DNA of 64,000 nt from JACKBK01 sp963707275 (lineage in GTDB: Bacteria; Chloroflexota; Anaerolineae; JAAEKA01): NCBI GenBank assembly GCA_963707275.1, contig CAVPPH010000008.1, positions 1 through 64,000 on the forward strand. Reading direction: 5' to 3'. The notes beneath the pieces are model-generated. The model searched no databases, was not told the origin of the DNA, and worked only from the letters and a program-made list of their open reading frames with translations. Made by a program: the position numbers and the translations under genes. Below, one piece after another: positions 28,794-36,585 of the stretch (the stretch's first letter is position 1; every line of letters begins with the position of its first letter).

Positions 28794-30582
28794 TCAATAG
28801 AACGTCGTTCGCAGCACCGGCTGAAACAATGCCTTGCGGTGCGCGCAGACGGGATCGACCGCGCAACGGCTGCATTCCGGTTCGCTCATCTCAGGGCAGC
28901 GGCGGCGCGCGTTGAAGAAGAACCAGTCCACCGCGCCCATCGTCCGGCCGGAGCGGGCCACCAGCCGCTCGACCGCATCATATGCTGCCAGACGTACGGC
29001 CCATTCATCGGCCGGCTCCAGCAGCCGCCGTTCCAGCAGCGCTCGTTCCAGTGCCGCGTCAGTGACATTGATCAGGCCAATCCGCAGGCAGGAGCGCATC
29101 AGGTGGTAGTCGATGACGGGCGGGAAAGTCTCACCGGGCGCGGGTTTCAGCCAGCGCTCCGGCCGCTGCTGCAGAATCGAGCGCCAACAGGCCGGCCTTC
29201 TTGCGCAGCGGGTCTTCCTTGTAGCCGCCGACGTGATCCAGCGATGCCAGCAGGGCCGCCAGTGGCCGGACTGATTTGTTGGCCAGGGCGACCAGACTGG
29301 CCGGCGACCAGCCCAGCGCTGTCATGTCGCGGCCGTAGGTGCGCGCCATGCCAAGGTGTAGATCGAGGGCTGGCATCGGCTGGCCGCCCGTGTCGTCGCG
29401 AAAGAGCGTCGCCAGTTCGGTTTCGACCAAAGCCGTCTGCCGGTCTGGGTGGTAGAAACCAGGGTCGGTCAGCAGCGGACGCAGCCAGGCGCGCCAGAGA
29501 TAATCCGATCCCTTGCGCGTCTCACCCTCCAGCGGCGCCAGCAGCGGCCCACCGTAGCGGTCGCCGGCGATGTTCCAGAAGCTGAACTGCTGCAAGGTGG
29601 CCGTGAAAAAGTAGTCCAGCGCCGCGGGATGGCTGGCCGGCGGAAAATCAGGGCCGATGAAATCGAAGGGTTGAACGTCCGGCAGCGCGGCCACCAGATC
29701 CGCTACCTGTTCGATCTGGCGTTCGTTGAGAACCACCCGCTCGTCACGCGCCGGCTGCGGCAGCGGACCGTCCTGCCACAGCGCCATCGGGCCCACCGCG
29801 CCGATCATCTGCGCCGCCAGCGCAATGGCTTGCCTGGCGGCTATAACCGGATGCTCGCCGCGTGCCAGACCGGCCAGCGTCGCGCCGCAGAAGGTGTCGC
29901 CCGCGCCGGTGGGGTCCAGCTCCGCGGCTGCCATGCCCGGCACGTGCGTCACGTGGTCGCCCTGGATCACCAGCACGCCGCGCGCGCCCAGAGTAACGAA
30001 AAGCAGCTTGCCGGGAGCGCCGCGGGCCGCATCGACTGTTCCAAAAAGCCCGGTGGCCTCGTTCTCGTTCATGAAGAACAGGTCGGCCAGCGCCAGAAGT
30101 TCTCGCACCGCCGCGGTCTCGCCGTAGACGGCCCGGCCATAGGTGCCGGCCGAAATGCGAGCCGCGCCGCGCTCACGGGCTGCCCGCACGAAATCGATCT
30201 GACGCCCGGTCGTTCCCAGGGCCGTAACGTGGACGAAAGCCACCGGCGACAGGTCGGGCGGCAGATCGGCGCTGCTCAGTCGAGCTTCCGCGCCCCAGCG
30301 CGCGTTGACCAGTTCAGCTTTGCCGCCGCCGTAGTGGGCGATCTCGAAGTGGGGAAGCTGGTCAGGTGGCACAGCCGGGCCGATCCAGTCGATGCGCGAT
30401 ACTGCCGGCTGCAAGGGAGCGGGCATCGGTTCCGGGCGCGGTGCGCACATGGCTGCCCGGACGCCAGCGCGCGCGGCTGCAGCGGCGGTGTACAGGCCGG
30501 CGCCGCCTGCCGAATGAACGGTCTGCCCGCCGAAGTGCAAAACGTCCAGCGACGCGCCGCCGACCACGAGAATGCTGGTCAT
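28794..30582 (-). CDS. PfkB kinase fused to a Qng1-like (HhH glycosylase-fold) domain with Cys4 cluster, one frameshift
   Basis: 595 residues after removing one base near 29178. Residues 1-270 are a PfkB/ribokinase kinase (MTSILVVGGASLDVLHFGG, GTYGRAVYGE, catalytic LDPTGAGDTFCGATLAGLAR). Residues 280-595 match, segment by segment, the layout of queuosine-nucleotide glycosylase (Qng1/DUF2419) as I remember it: YFFTATLQQFSFW, LFRDDTGGQPMPALDLH, YKEDPLRKKAGLLAL, PVIDYHLMRSCLRIGLINVT and an aromatic end TTFY. A C-x7-C-x2-C-x5-C cluster near the end suggests an added [4Fe-4S] site like that of EndoIII-type glycosylases. It starts by ATGA overlap with an RNA methylase. The salvage role is inference. 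Confidence 0.72.
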
Positions 30583-31391
30583 ACTTGCCGCTCCCTTTCG
30601 TGCAGCCACGCGTACATCAGCACCCCGCCGGCCACGGCCACGTTCAGCGACTCGGCCCGACCGGCGATGGGCAGGCGCGCCCAGGCGTCCACCAGTGGCC
30701 GTAGATCGGGTGAAATGCCACGCGCCTCGTTGCCCAGAAGGAGCGCGACGCCACCCTGCCACAGCTCCTCACCCCAGTCAACGCCGATTTGAGCGTCTGT
30801 GCCGACCACCCGCAACCCGCCCGCCCGCAAACCCGCCAGAAGCCCTGGCCCGTCCGCGCTGCGCACCAGCGGCATGTGGAAGACCGATCCCATGCTGCCG
30901 CGCACGGTCTTGGGATCGAAGGGATCGACGCACGGCTCCACCAGCGCGATGGCTGCGGCGCCCACAGCGTCGGCAGTTCGGATCAGCGTGCCCAGGTTGC
31001 CGGGATCTTGCAGTCGGTCCACCACCAACACTAGTTCGCTGCCGGACAGTCGTAGTTCGTCAGGTGACCGCTCAAAGAGCGCAAAGGTCGCGACGATCCC
31101 TTCGGTCGCGTCGCGCTCGGCCAACGCGTCCATTACCTCTGGCGTTATTTCCAGCAGCTCAGCGCCAGCAGCTTGCAGGCGTTGCGCCACTGTCTGCGCG
31201 GCCGGCCCGGCTTTTCTGGGGCAGTAGAACGCCTCGACGGGTGACGCGCCGGCCTGTAGACCCATTTCCAGTAGTTTGACACCTTCTACCAGGAAACGGC
31301 CGCTGCGTTGGCGATGCTTGCGTTCGCTCAGCTTGCGCGTCTCGACGATGCGACGGTTCTGGCGGCTGGTGATCAGGGGAGTGTCGGACAT
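30579..31391 (-). CDS. TrmH/SpoU-family RNA 2'-O-methyltransferase
   Basis: Intact 270-residue SPOUT methyltransferase acting on tRNA or rRNA ribose with S-adenosylmethionine. The N-terminal SpoU-substrate-binding part reads ITSRQNRRIVETRKLSERKH and GRFLVEGVKLLEMGLQAG. The catalytic knot reads LVLVVDRLQDPGNLGTLIRT ADAVGAAAIAL (motif 1 DPGNLGTLIRTADA), LLLGNEARGIS and LPIAGRAESLNVAVAGGVLM (motifs 2 and 3). It starts 2 bp after the deacetylase stop and ends in an ATGA overlap with the kinase fusion, so the four genes of this operon are tightly packed. Confidence 0.92.
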   Translation of the reverse strand: MSDTPLITSRQNRRIVETRKLSERKHRQRSGRFLVEGVKLLEMGLQAGASPVEAFYCPRKAGPAAQTVAQRLQAAGAELLEITPEVMDALAERDATEGIVATFALFERSPDELRLSGSELVLVVDRLQDPGNLGTLIRTADAVGAAAIALVEPCVDPFDPKTVRGSMGSVFHMPLVRSADGPGLLAGLRAGGLRVVGTDAQIGVDWGEELWQGGVALLLGNEARGISPDLRPLVDAWARLPIAGRAESLNVAVAGGVLMYAWLHERERQV

Positions 31392-31393
31392 GG

Positions 31394-32341
31394 TCAGTTT
31401 CGCCAGGCTGACTGGCCTGACGGAAGCGTAGAACGGCTGCCCAACCTTGCCATCGCGCTGGCAATTTGCACCGTGGTGCAGTGGATGTCAACGATGTCCT
31501 CAACCTGTGTTGCATACCCGCCGGCCATGACCACAGCCACCGGCAAGCCAGCGAGGTCGCAGAAATCAAAGACCATCTGGTCGCGCATTGCCAGTCCGCC
31601 CTTGCTCAGCGCCAGACGGCCCAGTGTGTCGCCAACGAACGGGTCCGCGCCGGCGAGATAGATCGCAAGGTCAAACTGCGGCAACGCGAGGCTATGGAGG
31701 CTGTCATGCAGAGCCTCGAGGTAAGGCTGGTCTTCAGTGTCATCTGGCAGCGCAACGTCCAGATCGCTGGTCTCTTTGCGAAACGGGAAGTTGTTGGCGC
31801 CGTGGATCGAGAAGGTGAATACTGACGGGTCGTCGGCAAAGATTGCCGCCGTCCCATTGCCCTGATGCACATCGCAGTCGATGATCACCAGGTGTCGGGC
31901 CAGCCCTTCAGCCTGCACGACCCGGGCTGCCACTGCCACGTCGTTGAAGACGCAGAAGCCCTGGCCGTGGTCGGGGTAGGCGTGATGGGTGCCGCCGGCC
32001 AGGTTGACGCTGACTCCGTCGCGCAGCGCCGCCCGGCAGACGGCAATGGTCGCACCGACCGACTGGCAGGAACGCGCGACCAGCTCCTGTGACCATGGAA
32101 AGCCGATGCGGCGCTGCTCACGATCTGTTAGTTCCCCCTGAAAGACGCGACCGACATATTCAGGCTCGTGAACCCGTTCAAGATCTTCCCGGCTGGCGGC
32201 CGGCGCGACGAACATATGGTTATGCCACGGCGCCAGTTCGGTGGCGGCGGCACACTGTCGCAGCAGCGAGTATTTGCGCATCGGAAAGCGGTGGCCCTCA
32301 GGCAGCGGCAGGGCGAAAACATCGGAATAGAAGATTTGCAT
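31394..32341 (-). CDS. Histone-deacetylase-superfamily (AcuC-like) amidohydrolase
   Basis: Intact 315-residue zinc deacetylase. Catalytic and metal-binding segments are all present: GGTHHAYPDHGQGFCVFNDV (paired His), IIDCDVHQGNGTAAIF (DxH zinc ligands), YLAGADPFVGDTLGRL (third ligand Asp) and the catalytic Tyr in VMAGGYA. Bacterial relatives act on acetyl-lysine, acetoin-utilisation acetyl-CoA synthetase or acetylpolyamines. The start at 32341 is 3 bp after the phosphatase stop. Its operon with an RNA methylase and a kinase-glycosylase fusion makes a small-molecule or nucleoside substrate worth considering, but nothing proves it. Confidence 0.9.
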   Translation of the reverse strand: MQIFYSDVFALPLPEGHRFPMRKYSLLRQCAAATELAPWHNHMFVAPAASREDLERVHEPEYVGRVFQGELTDREQRRIGFPWSQELVARSCQSVGATIAVCRAALRDGVSVNLAGGTHHAYPDHGQGFCVFNDVAVAARVVQAEGLARHLVIIDCDVHQGNGTAAIFADDPSVFTFSIHGANNFPFRKETSDLDVALPDDTEDQPYLEALHDSLHSLALPQFDLAIYLAGADPFVGDTLGRLALSKGGLAMRDQMVFDFCDLAGLPVAVVMAGGYATQVEDIVDIHCTTVQIASAMARLGSRSTLPSGQSAWRN

Positions 32342-32344
32342 GCA

Positions 32345-32982
32345 CTACTCCACTCCCACCAGGTGATCCACCCGGTTGTGGAAGTGCAGCCGCCAGGTCT
32401 CGCGGCGCGGGATCTCGACGTACTCGAAATGGCTGACGCCGGTGTTGTGGTTCCAGATCTCGCAGCGCCGCCATGGGCCGATGTTGAAGATGTGATCGAA
32501 CGCAGCCTCGACCACGCCGCCGTGGCAAACCGCGACGATGGTCTTGTCGCGGCAGCAATCCACCAGTTCCTCGATGAATAGGCCGACCCGAGTGCGGAAG
32601 TGCATGAATGTCTCGCCGCCTTCGACCATCGGCGTGGTGGTGGCGAAGGGGCGTTCACTGGCCCAGTAGTCGGAGTATTCCTTGGGCAGCGATTCCGGCG
32701 GCCAGGGCGTGTGGTCGGAGCGGTTGTTGCCGATCTCGCGCAGCCGGTCGTCCCAGCGAATCTCGACGCTGTACGCGGCGGTTAGTGGCGCGGCTGTCTC
32801 TCGGCGCGGCTCATGGTGCTGGCGTACAGGCTGTCGATCTGTGGCAGGCGCTGTGGCAGCCAGGCGGCCAGCGCGGCTGCCTGGCGTTTGCCCAGGTCAG
32901 TCAAGCCAGCGTCCAGATTGCCGTCGGTCCAGTCTTTCAGGTTCACGAAACTCTGTCCGTGGCGGATCAAATAGAGGTGCAT
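32345..32982 (-). CDS. Histidine phosphatase (phosphoglycerate-mutase superfamily), one frameshift
   Basis: First gene of a four-gene operon. It begins MHLYLIRHGQSFVNLKDWTD with the RHG phospho-histidine motif; the C-terminal part reads FMHFRTRVGLFIEELVD and IVAVCHGGVVEAAFDHIFNI, with the second catalytic His in VCHGG. One extra base near 32790 splits the frame; repaired length is about 212 residues. Family members dephosphorylate sugar phosphates, nucleotides or cobalamin precursors. Here it could supply or remove a nucleoside phosphate handled by the kinase-glycosylase fusion downstream (inference). Confidence 0.85.
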
Positions 32983-33045
32983 AGATGCTCGCTTTCGAGA
33001 TGTTTTTGCAATCGGTGGTGTGCATTATACCCCAGTTCGCAAGTG

Positions 33046-33100
33046 CCGGGGACTTTCGGCTCCTTGCGCTTCGCTACAAGAGTTTGCGAAAAGTCCCCGG
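33046..33100. repeat. Inverted repeat with CCGGGGACTTTCG arms
   Basis: Arms CCGGGGACTTTCG (33046-33058) and CGAAAAGTCCCCGG (33087-33100) pair with one bulged A across 28 nt. It lies between the divergent phosphatase operon and PadR promoter, in a 354-bp gene-free stretch with two such elements. Probably a mobile intergenic repeat. Confidence 0.55.
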
Positions 33101-33146
33101 ATGCTTGAGGGTGTGAAATCTGCCTCACAATTCGCTGCCTTGCGTC

Positions 33147-33188
33147 TTGACAAACGCCCGAACCTTGCTATACTAACTATAGTTAGTA
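33147..33188 (+). promoter_or_regulatory. Sigma70 promoter with overlapping 18-bp palindromic operator (PadR autoregulation)
   Basis: Consensus TTGACA (33147-33152), a 16-bp spacer and TATACT (33169-33174) drive the rightward PadR-ABC operon. A perfect palindrome TACTAACTATAGTTAGTA (33171-33188) overlaps the -10 box and the presumed start site. That position is ideal for repression, and autoregulation of the adjacent PadR gene is the usual arrangement. Confidence 0.8.
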
Positions 33189-33211
33189 ACTGAGGCAGTT
33201 GGTAAGTGCAT

Positions 33212-33321
33212 TGTAAACAAAGTTCTCTTGCGTCATTGCGAAGAGGCCGCCGATGAAGCAATCTCTCCGTTGGTTCAGAGATATTGCTTCGCAAAGCCTC
33301 GCAATGACATGCTTGTTTACA
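33212..33321. repeat. MITE-like 110-bp imperfect palindrome in the PadR leader
   Basis: Terminal inverted repeats TGTAAACAA (33212-33220) and TTGTTTACA (33313-33321) enclose further inverted blocks (GTCATTGCGA with TCGCAATGAC; GAAGCAATCTCT with AGAGATATTGCTTC). It sits between the promoter/operator and the PadR start codon, so it would be transcribed as a long hairpin in the 5' leader. No transposase is present. Confidence 0.65.
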
Positions 33322-33336
33322 GAGTTGTAAGACACC

Positions 33337-33894
33337 ATGAGCATCAAACACGCCTTTCTGGCGCTTCTGGCTGAGGAGCCGAGCTACGGCTACGAGCTGA
33401 AGAAACGTTACGACGACGCGATCGGTCTGTTGTGGCCCTTGCAACAGGCGCAGGTTTACAACAATCTGCGCGCCTTGCAGGAAGCCGGCCTCGTCGAACT
33501 GGAGGCGCGGGTCATGCAGGAGAGCCTGCCCGACCAGAAGCGATTCCGGCTTACCGAGGCGGGCGAGCAGGAGTTGGCCGGCTGGACGGGGGAACCGGTC
33601 CGCAGCAGCCGCAAGCTCAAGGATGACTTCTATCTCAAGCTGACGGTGCTGGCATCCGTGCTACACGAGCCGGACCGGCTGGCCGAGCTGCTCTGGCAGC
33701 AACGCGAGGTACATCTGCAATATCTGCGCGATCTGGAGCGCGCGCTGGCCGAGGCTGAAGCGGCCGGCGACGGGGTGGCGGCCAGCCTGCTGGAAGGGGC
33801 GATTCTGCACGCCGAGGCGGACCTGACCTGGCTCGATCGCTGCGAGGATCGCTTGCTGGGACCCAGCGGCGTCTTCGCGGGAGGCATTTCGTGA
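33337..33894 (+). CDS. PadR-family transcriptional regulator
   Basis: Intact 185-residue PadR subfamily-2 regulator. The N-terminal winged helix reads MSIKHAFLALLAEEPSYGYE LKKRYDDA, the typical PadR opening, with recognition region AQVYNNLRALQEAGLVELEA and wing KRFRLTEAGEQELAGW. The C-terminal ~90 residues are a Leu/Glu-rich coiled-coil dimerisation domain. The stop overlaps the permease start by GTGA. PadR proteins repress neighbouring transporters until a small lipophilic ligand or antibiotic binds, and an operator candidate lies at the promoter. The RBS upstream of ATG is weak, and a MITE-like repeat occupies the leader. Confidence 0.92.
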   Translation: MSIKHAFLALLAEEPSYGYELKKRYDDAIGLLWPLQQAQVYNNLRALQEAGLVELEARVMQESLPDQKRFRLTEAGEQELAGWTGEPVRSSRKLKDDFYLKLTVLASVLHEPDRLAELLWQQREVHLQYLRDLERALAEAEAAGDGVAASLLEGAILHAEADLTWLDRCEDRLLGPSGVFAGGIS

Positions 33895-35255
33895 AGCGGG
33901 CAAACAGGCTGCTGCGTCTGGCGCCCGGCTTCCTGGCAGCCAGCGTGCGACGCGACTGGCCGCTGGCTGGTCTGGCGTTGCTCTGTCTGGCGCCGGGCGT
34001 GGCAGCGCTGGTGGCCTGGCTACAGATCGCCTGGCGGGTACGTGAGCTAAGTTATTCTGCGGCGCAGTTCGGTTGGATACTGCCGCCGGCGCTGCTGGAC
34101 GCCGTGACGCCGGCCGGCGTGCTGGTCGGCACCGGGCTGGTGACATTGCTGGTCGGCTGCCTCGGTCTGAGCAACGCCTATCTGGCCAGCGTCGAGCGGC
34201 GGCTGGACGACCTGGCGCTGCTGTTGAGTCTGGGGTTAAGCCGGCTGGAACTGACGATCCTATTGCTGCTGGAAGCCATGGGACTGGCGTTGCTGGGCAC
34301 CACGTTCGGCGTCCTGCTCGGTGCGGCGTTGAGCGTGGCGAGCTGGCTACCGGCGCGCGACTATCTCGGTCTGGAGCCTGGGTTTCGTCTGTTTGGCGAG
34401 CCGTTTATCATCAGCGCGCTGGCGGCGCTGCTGGCAACGCTGCTCTTCGTCGGCGTCACGGGGATCAGCACGGGCTTGCGTCCCCTGAGCGTAATGGGCC
34501 GTCAGCCGCGCAAGCACTGGATGCGTGACTGGGATCAGTGGCGCTTCTCCATGCTGGGCATCCTGTTTACGGCGGCGTTGACCGCGCTGCTGGGCATCCT
34601 GGCGGTTGGCTGGCGAGCGGGGATCGCCTTGACGCTGCTGGCGCTGGCGTTGGCGCTGCTATTGAACGCCGGTAGCGGGCTGTTGACCCGGTTCTATTGG
34701 CGGCTGCCGGCGCCTGATAGCAAGCCGCTCTGGGCGCTGGCGGTCCAGGGGCTGGCGCGCCACCGGCGGCAGACCACCGGCCTGACGCTGGCAATGACCG
34801 CGGGCGCACTGGGAGTCGGGTTGGCCGCGCTGGGTTGGGTCGGCGGCAACGTGCCGGCTACCTTTCCACTCTGGGTGGCAGCCATGCTGCTGGTCGCCTG
34901 CGCCAGTCTGGTGCTGACGGCGTCGGCGCTGGCAGCGCTGGAGCGGCGGCAGGAACTGGGGCTGTTGGCGGCGCTGGGCGCCCGCCGCGGCCGCGTTCGT
35001 CGGCTGATCCTGCTGGAAAACGGCATTGTGGCAGTGGCCGGCGGCGCGCTGGGCGCAGCGCTGGCAGTGGTGTTGTGGTGGCTGGTTGGGTCCGGCGCGT
35101 CGCAGACTGCCGCGCTGACCGTGGTTGTCATCGCGCTGCTGGATGTGTTGGCAGCGCTTGCGTCCGCCTGGATCGGCGCGCTGCCGGTGTTGTGGCTGAT
35201 CTCGCGCCAGCCGCCAGCCGCCTCCCTGCGCGACCGGCCCTGGTTGACGGGCTAA
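33891..35255 (+). CDS. FtsX-type ABC transporter permease
   Basis: Intact 454-residue membrane protein starting at GTG 33891 within the PadR stop. It has about eight membrane segments in two FtsX-like units: LVTLLVGCLGLSNAYLASVE RRLDDLALLLSLGLSRLELT and later LERRQELGLLAALGARRGRV RRLILLENGIVAVAGGALGA. The RRxxLxLLxALG/RRxxLGLL pattern is the FtsX cytoplasmic coupling region. It lacks a large MacB periplasmic domain. With the following ATPase it forms a bacteriocin/antibiotic-resistance-like exporter under PadR control. Confidence 0.87.
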   Translation: MKRANRLLRLAPGFLAASVRRDWPLAGLALLCLAPGVAALVAWLQIAWRVRELSYSAAQFGWILPPALLDAVTPAGVLVGTGLVTLLVGCLGLSNAYLASVERRLDDLALLLSLGLSRLELTILLLLEAMGLALLGTTFGVLLGAALSVASWLPARDYLGLEPGFRLFGEPFIISALAALLATLLFVGVTGISTGLRPLSVMGRQPRKHWMRDWDQWRFSMLGILFTAALTALLGILAVGWRAGIALTLLALALALLLNAGSGLLTRFYWRLPAPDSKPLWALAVQGLARHRRQTTGLTLAMTAGALGVGLAALGWVGGNVPATFPLWVAAMLLVACASLVLTASALAALERRQELGLLAALGARRGRVRRLILLENGIVAVAGGALGAALAVVLWWLVGSGASQTAALTVVVIALLDVLAALASAWIGALPVLWLISRQPPAASLRDRPWLTG

Positions 35256-35378
35256 GAACGCGTTTAGGAATTTCTTCCCTGTAGTGGCTCGGTCGGAGAC
35301 CGGCCAGAGCCGCAAGTAAGTGATAGACGCGGGCTAAGTCAGGTGAGTGGGCAAAATCAATCGGATACTGAGGAGTCT

Positions 35379-36119
35379 ATGAACAAGCAAGAAGTCCTGG
35401 TACAAGCAAGCAAACTGAGCAAATCCTACCAAACGCAGACGGGCGCAGTTCATGCTCTGGACGGTGTGGATGTGGCGGTGCAGGCCGGAGAGTTCGTGGC
35501 GCTGGTCGGTCCGACCGGCAGCGGCAAGACGACCTTGCTGGGGATTTTGGCGGGGATCGAGCCGGCTGACAACGGCTCGGTGATTCTGCTGGGCGAGTCG
35601 TTGCAGGATCTGGACGAGGACGCGGTGGCTGACCTCCGGCTGCGGGCTGTCGGCATGGTCTACCAGAGCTACAACCTCTTCAGCGGGTTCACGGTGCGCC
35701 AGAACGTGCGGCTGCCGTTGCAGCTCATGACCCGCCGTCCGCCCTACGACGCCAGCCAGCGCACCGACTATCTGTTGGCCGACTTCGGTCTGCCAGACCT
35801 GGCCGAGCGCTACCCGTCGGAGTTGTCAGGTGGTCAGCAGCAGTTGGCTGCCATCGCCCGCGCGCTGGCGACCAACCCGCCATTGATCCTGGCTGATGAG
35901 CCGACGGCCAATCTGGACACGGCCACCGCTCGCCACATCGTGGGCCGGCTGCGCGCACTGGCTGACAGCGGCGAACACGGTGTGATTCTGGCAACCCACG
36001 ACTTGCGGGTCGCCAGCCAGGCCGATCGTGTGCTCAGCCTGCGTGACGGGCGGATCGTCAAGGAGACAGCGATGCAGCCGGGCCGCTCTGGGCGGGAAGT
36101 GTTAGCAGAACTGGCCTGA
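35379..36119 (+). CDS. LolD/MacB-type ABC transporter ATPase
   Basis: Intact 246-residue ATPase. Walker A VGPTGSGKTTLLGILAGIEP, Q-loop VGMVYQSYNLFSGFTVRQNV, signature LSGGQQQLAAIARALATNPP, Walker B LILADEPTANLDTATARHIV and switch His ILATHDLRVASQ are all present. ATG 35379 with GAGGAG 3-4 nt upstream is preferred over an in-frame ATG 36 bp earlier. It is separated from the permease by 123 bp, and followed after 20 bp by a tiny membrane-peptide gene. Confidence 0.92.
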   Translation: MNKQEVLVQASKLSKSYQTQTGAVHALDGVDVAVQAGEFVALVGPTGSGKTTLLGILAGIEPADNGSVILLGESLQDLDEDAVADLRLRAVGMVYQSYNLFSGFTVRQNVRLPLQLMTRRPPYDASQRTDYLLADFGLPDLAERYPSELSGGQQQLAAIARALATNPPLILADEPTANLDTATARHIVGRLRALADSGEHGVILATHDLRVASQADRVLSLRDGRIVKETAMQPGRSGREVLAELA

Positions 36120-36139
36120 CGGAAAGGCAGGACGCGACC

Positions 36140-36235
36140 ATGACTGGCGAGTCGATTGTAATCCTGATGCTGGTGTCCTTCATCGTCGGACTGATGCTGG
36201 GTATCTCGCTGATGCGACCCAGCCGGTCGCGTTGA
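36140..36235 (+). CDS. 31-residue single-pass membrane peptide
   Basis: ATG 36140 to TGA 36233-36235 encodes 31 residues: a short polar start (MTGESIV), one hydrophobic helix (ILMLVSFIVGLMLGISLM) and a basic end (RPSRSR), an N-out/C-in topology by the positive-inside rule. A purine-rich GGAAAGG lies upstream. It follows the ABC ATPase by 20 bp and precedes a strong hairpin, so it is the last gene of the operon. It could be a regulatory small membrane protein for the transporter. No homology is known to me. Confidence 0.5.
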   Translation: MTGESIVILMLVSFIVGLMLGISLMRPSRSR

Positions 36236-36261
36236 TGCAGCCGGTTGGCGGCGTCCGTTCA

Positions 36262-36306
36262 TAGTAGGCGCTTCAGCGCCGGTCTGGGGCGCTGAAGCGC
36301 CTACTA
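36262..36306. terminator. Perfect 19-bp inverted repeat, convergent terminator / REP-like element
   Basis: Arms TAGTAGGCGCTTCAGCGCC and GGCGCTGAAGCGCCTACTA with a 7-nt loop lie between the PadR-ABC operon (+) and a small membrane gene (-). There is no T-tract. The sequence after it (CGAACGAGCTT) resembles that after the palindrome at 41963, so it is also probably a family of genomic repeats. Confidence 0.65.
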
Positions 36307-36323
36307 CGAACGAGCTTGGGTAC

Positions 36324-36548
36324 TCAGGCGGCACGTTTGCGTCCGACGATGAAGTACGTGACTGGCCCAACGTAGTTGATGAAGGCTACCAGTGCCCAGA
36401 CGCGCTTGCTGCCCCTGATCTGTTCCGCGGGCCGGCGGCGAAGGTCCACCAAAGCAGCCACCAGCAGCAGGAGTTCCACGACGCCTGCTACTATCAACAT
36501 CGCCTTCTGCAGTGAACTTAGTTCACCCCAACTTCTCTTCTTTTTCAT
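36324..36548 (-). CDS. PLDc_N-type small membrane protein, 74 aa
   Basis: Intact frame from ATG 36548, with AGGAGAG 8 nt upstream, beginning MKKKRSWGELSSLQKAMLIV. Two helices follow (IVAGVVELLLLVAALVDL and KRVWALVAFINYVGPVTYFI). The second ends YFIVGRK, characteristic of the phospholipase-D-nuclease N-terminal (PLDc_N) family of stand-alone membrane proteins. The function of such short proteins is unknown. Confidence 0.8.
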   Translation of the reverse strand: MKKKRSWGELSSLQKAMLIVAGVVELLLLVAALVDLRRRPAEQIRGSKRVWALVAFINYVGPVTYFIVGRKRAA

Positions 36549-36585
36549 GAAAGACTCTCCTTTGACGCTGTCAGAGCAGCGTGTC

